From the NCBI GenBank assembly GCA_001899775.1, contig MKWN01000016.1, positions 167,139-231,138 of the forward strand: 64,000 nt of DNA, in the 5' to 3' direction. Shown piece after piece: positions 62,764 through 64,000 of this stretch (the stretch's first letter is position 1; each line of letters begins with the position of its first letter). The notes under the pieces were generated by a model. It worked only from the letters and a program-made list of their open reading frames with translations. It had not been told where the DNA came from and ran no database searches. The DNA comes from Thiobacillus sp. 65-29 (GTDB lineage: Bacteria; Pseudomonadota; Gammaproteobacteria; Burkholderiales; Thiobacillaceae). The translations under genes were made by a program, and so were the position numbers.

Positions 62764-63407
62764 CAGGCACCCCCTTTCACGGCGGGACGCACCACGACAT
62801 GGCCGCCCTTGGCGCCCGGCACGGCACCCTTGACCAACACCAGTCCGCGTTCGGCGTCGACGCGGACCACTTCGAGGTTCTGCTTGGTGCACGACACGTC
62901 GCCCATGTGGCCGGACATGCGCTTGCCCGGAAACACGCGTCCCGGATCCTGCGCCATACCGATGGAGCCCGGCACGTTGTGCGAGCGGGAGTTGCCATGC
63001 GAGCCGCGCTGCGAGGCAAAATTGTGGCGCTTGATCGTGCCGGCGAAGCCCTTGCCCTGGGTGACGCCACTGACGTCGACCTTCTGGCCGGCCTGGAACA
63101 CCTCGACGGAGACGGTTGCGCCCGGCTGGTACTGCGCAGCCACTTCGGGGCTGACGCGAAACTCGCGGAGGATGGCGGCCGCCTCGACGCCGGCCTTGAC
63201 GAAGTGACCCGCCTCGGCCTTGTTGACGCGGCTGTTGCGGCGACTGCCGTAGGCAAGCTGAACGGCGGAATAGCCATCCGTTTCTGGGGTGCGCACTTGC
63301 GTGACGCGATTATTGGACATTTCCAGCACCGTCACCGGAACGGCTGCGCCGCTGTCGGTGAAGATGCGGGTCATGCCGACCTTGCGGCCAACGAGCCCGA
63401 TACTCAT
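62763..63407 (-). CDS. rplC: 50S ribosomal protein L3
   Basis: 214 residues; [61 protein letters not shown]. Assembly initiator near the peptidyl-transferase centre; its conserved Gln in the RGSHG region is a known methylation region. A promoter lies upstream (63508-63536). Confidence 0.99.
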   Translation of the reverse strand: MSIGLVGRKVGMTRIFTDSGAAVPVTVLEMSNNRVTQVRTPETDGYSAVQLAYGSRRNSRVNKAEAGHFVKAGVEAAAILREFRVSPEVAAQYQPGATVSVEVFQAGQKVDVSGVTQGKGFAGTIKRHNFASQRGSHGNSRSHNVPGSIGMAQDPGRVFPGKRMSGHMGDVSCTKQNLEVVRVDAERGLVLVKGAVPGAKGGHVVVRPAVKGGA

Positions 63408-63507
63408 GTTCGTATTTCCTATCTCTGGCCCGGAACGTGCGCCCCGGACAAGGGTTGTAGGTGCCGATTGCTATTGACCGGCGACTTGGTGAAGCAGAAG
63501 GGGCGGC

Positions 63508-63536
63508 ATTATACCCATGCCGCCCGCTTTTTACAA
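63508..63536 (-). promoter_or_regulatory. Candidate promoter for rplC overlapping the rpsJ stop
   Basis: Minus strand: -35 TTGTAA (63531-63536), which is also the last Leu and stop codon of rpsJ; 17-bp spacer; perfect -10 TATAAT (63508-63513). The -10 sits across the loop of a GGGCGGCAT/ATGCCGCCC hairpin (63501-63525). The start would leave a leader of about 90-95 bases before rplC. On the plus strand the hairpin is followed by CTTTTT, but no plus-strand gene needs it. Confidence 0.68.
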
Positions 63537-63839
63537 CTTGATTTCGACGTCCACGCCGGCGGGCAGGTCCAGCTTCATCAAGGCATCCACCGTCTTGTCG
63601 GTGGGATCCATGATGTCCATCAGGCGGCGATGGGTGCGGATCTCGAACTGGTCGCGGCTGGTTTTGTTGACGTGCGGCGAGCGCAGGATGTCGAAGCGCT
63701 CGATCGAGGTCGGCAGCGGGACCGGGCCCTTGACCACGGCGCCGGTGCGCTTGGCGGTCTCGACGATCTCGAGGGCCGACTGGTCGATCAGCTTGTAGTC
63801 GAACGCCTTGAGGCGAATGCGGATTTTCTGGCTTTGCAT
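63531..63839 (-). CDS. rpsJ: 30S ribosomal protein S10
   Basis: 102 residues; [83 protein letters not shown]. Also part of the NusB-S10 antitermination complex. It follows tuf by 10 bases. Confidence 0.99.
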   Translation of the reverse strand: MQSQKIRIRLKAFDYKLIDQSALEIVETAKRTGAVVKGPVPLPTSIERFDILRSPHVNKTSRDQFEIRTHRRLMDIMDPTDKTVDALMKLDLPAGVDVEIKL

Positions 63840-63849
63840 GGAATGGACC

Positions 63850-64000
63850 TTACTCTTCGATCTTGGCGACGACACCGGCACCGACGGTACGACCGCCTTC
63901 GCGAATGGCGAAACGCAGGCCTTCGTCCATGGCGATCGGGGCGATCAGCGAGACCTTGATGCTGACGTTGTCGCCAGGCATCACCATCTCGGTGCCGGCC
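63850..64000 (-). CDS. tuf: Elongation factor Tu, C-terminal end (gene continues beyond window)
   Basis: The last 49 codons and the stop: [20 protein letters not shown], then [23 protein letters not shown], the beta-barrel domain III end of EF-Tu. It delivers aminoacyl-tRNA to the ribosome. The GTPase domain lies outside the window. It stands directly upstream of rpsJ, the standard betaproteobacterial order. Confidence 0.97.
   Translation of the reverse strand, partial: AGTEMVMPGDNVSIKVSLIAPIAMDEGLRFAIREGGRTVGAGVVAKIEE

Noticed and set aside
63501..63530. Plus-strand terminator (hairpin plus CTTTTT)
   Set aside because: No plus-strand gene ends here; the better reading is the minus-strand promoter for rplC.

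Overview
This 64 kb window is a high-GC chromosomal segment of a betaproteobacterium. The evidence is the merged S10-spc-alpha ribosomal cluster downstream of tuf, the cysteine-rich form of S4, Coq7-type ubiquinone hydroxylation, DarP, two-gene TRAP permeases and AspS. A Rhodocyclales- or Nitrosomonadales-like host is my inference; no rRNA gene is present to fix the genus. No tRNA, rRNA or CRISPR array was seen.

Layout. 0-2 kb: the end of mutY, a DsrC/TusE-like protein lacking the C-terminal cysteines, and an unknown gene. 2-8.2 kb (minus strand): darP, then a tightly overlapping envelope operon of a DUF748/AsmA-like protein, a metzincin-like metallopeptidase, a stub of a T2 ribonuclease and a TPR protein. 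8.3-12.7 kb: pmbA, a GDSL lipoprotein esterase, TRAP permease dctQM and an FKBP isomerase. 12.7-22 kb: a very large PilZ-DUF1631-GGDEF-EAL protein, the YgiQ radical SAM protein and several small genes (DUF2288, DUF302, cytochrome c, Mut7-C).

22.1-27.3 kb is an accessory island. It has an intact integron integrase, an attI region with an unusual triple 10-bp motif, three A+T-richer cassettes separated by folded attC sites, a third attC cut in half by a REP-like repeat cluster, a Phd/PIN toxin-antitoxin pair and a 169-bp MITE-like palindrome. The island is bracketed by inverted copies of a composite palindromic repeat. This is the most novel part of the window.

27.4-49.8 kb returns to core genes: coq7, a TRAP binding protein, glyA-nrdR-ribD, fmdB-DUF502-aspS, a TonB-dependent receptor broken by one in-frame amber codon, ssb, a YajR-like MFS carrier, uvrA with a pseudouridine synthase, an RND pump with its adaptor, glycerate 2-kinase and a SAM hydrolase. 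49.8-64 kb (minus strand) is the ribosomal protein supercluster from tuf and rpsJ to rplQ. It has a clear terminator and three internal sigma70-like promoters (before rplC, rplN and rpsM). Several families of short palindromic repeats are scattered between genes, and one copy lies in frame inside ygiQ.
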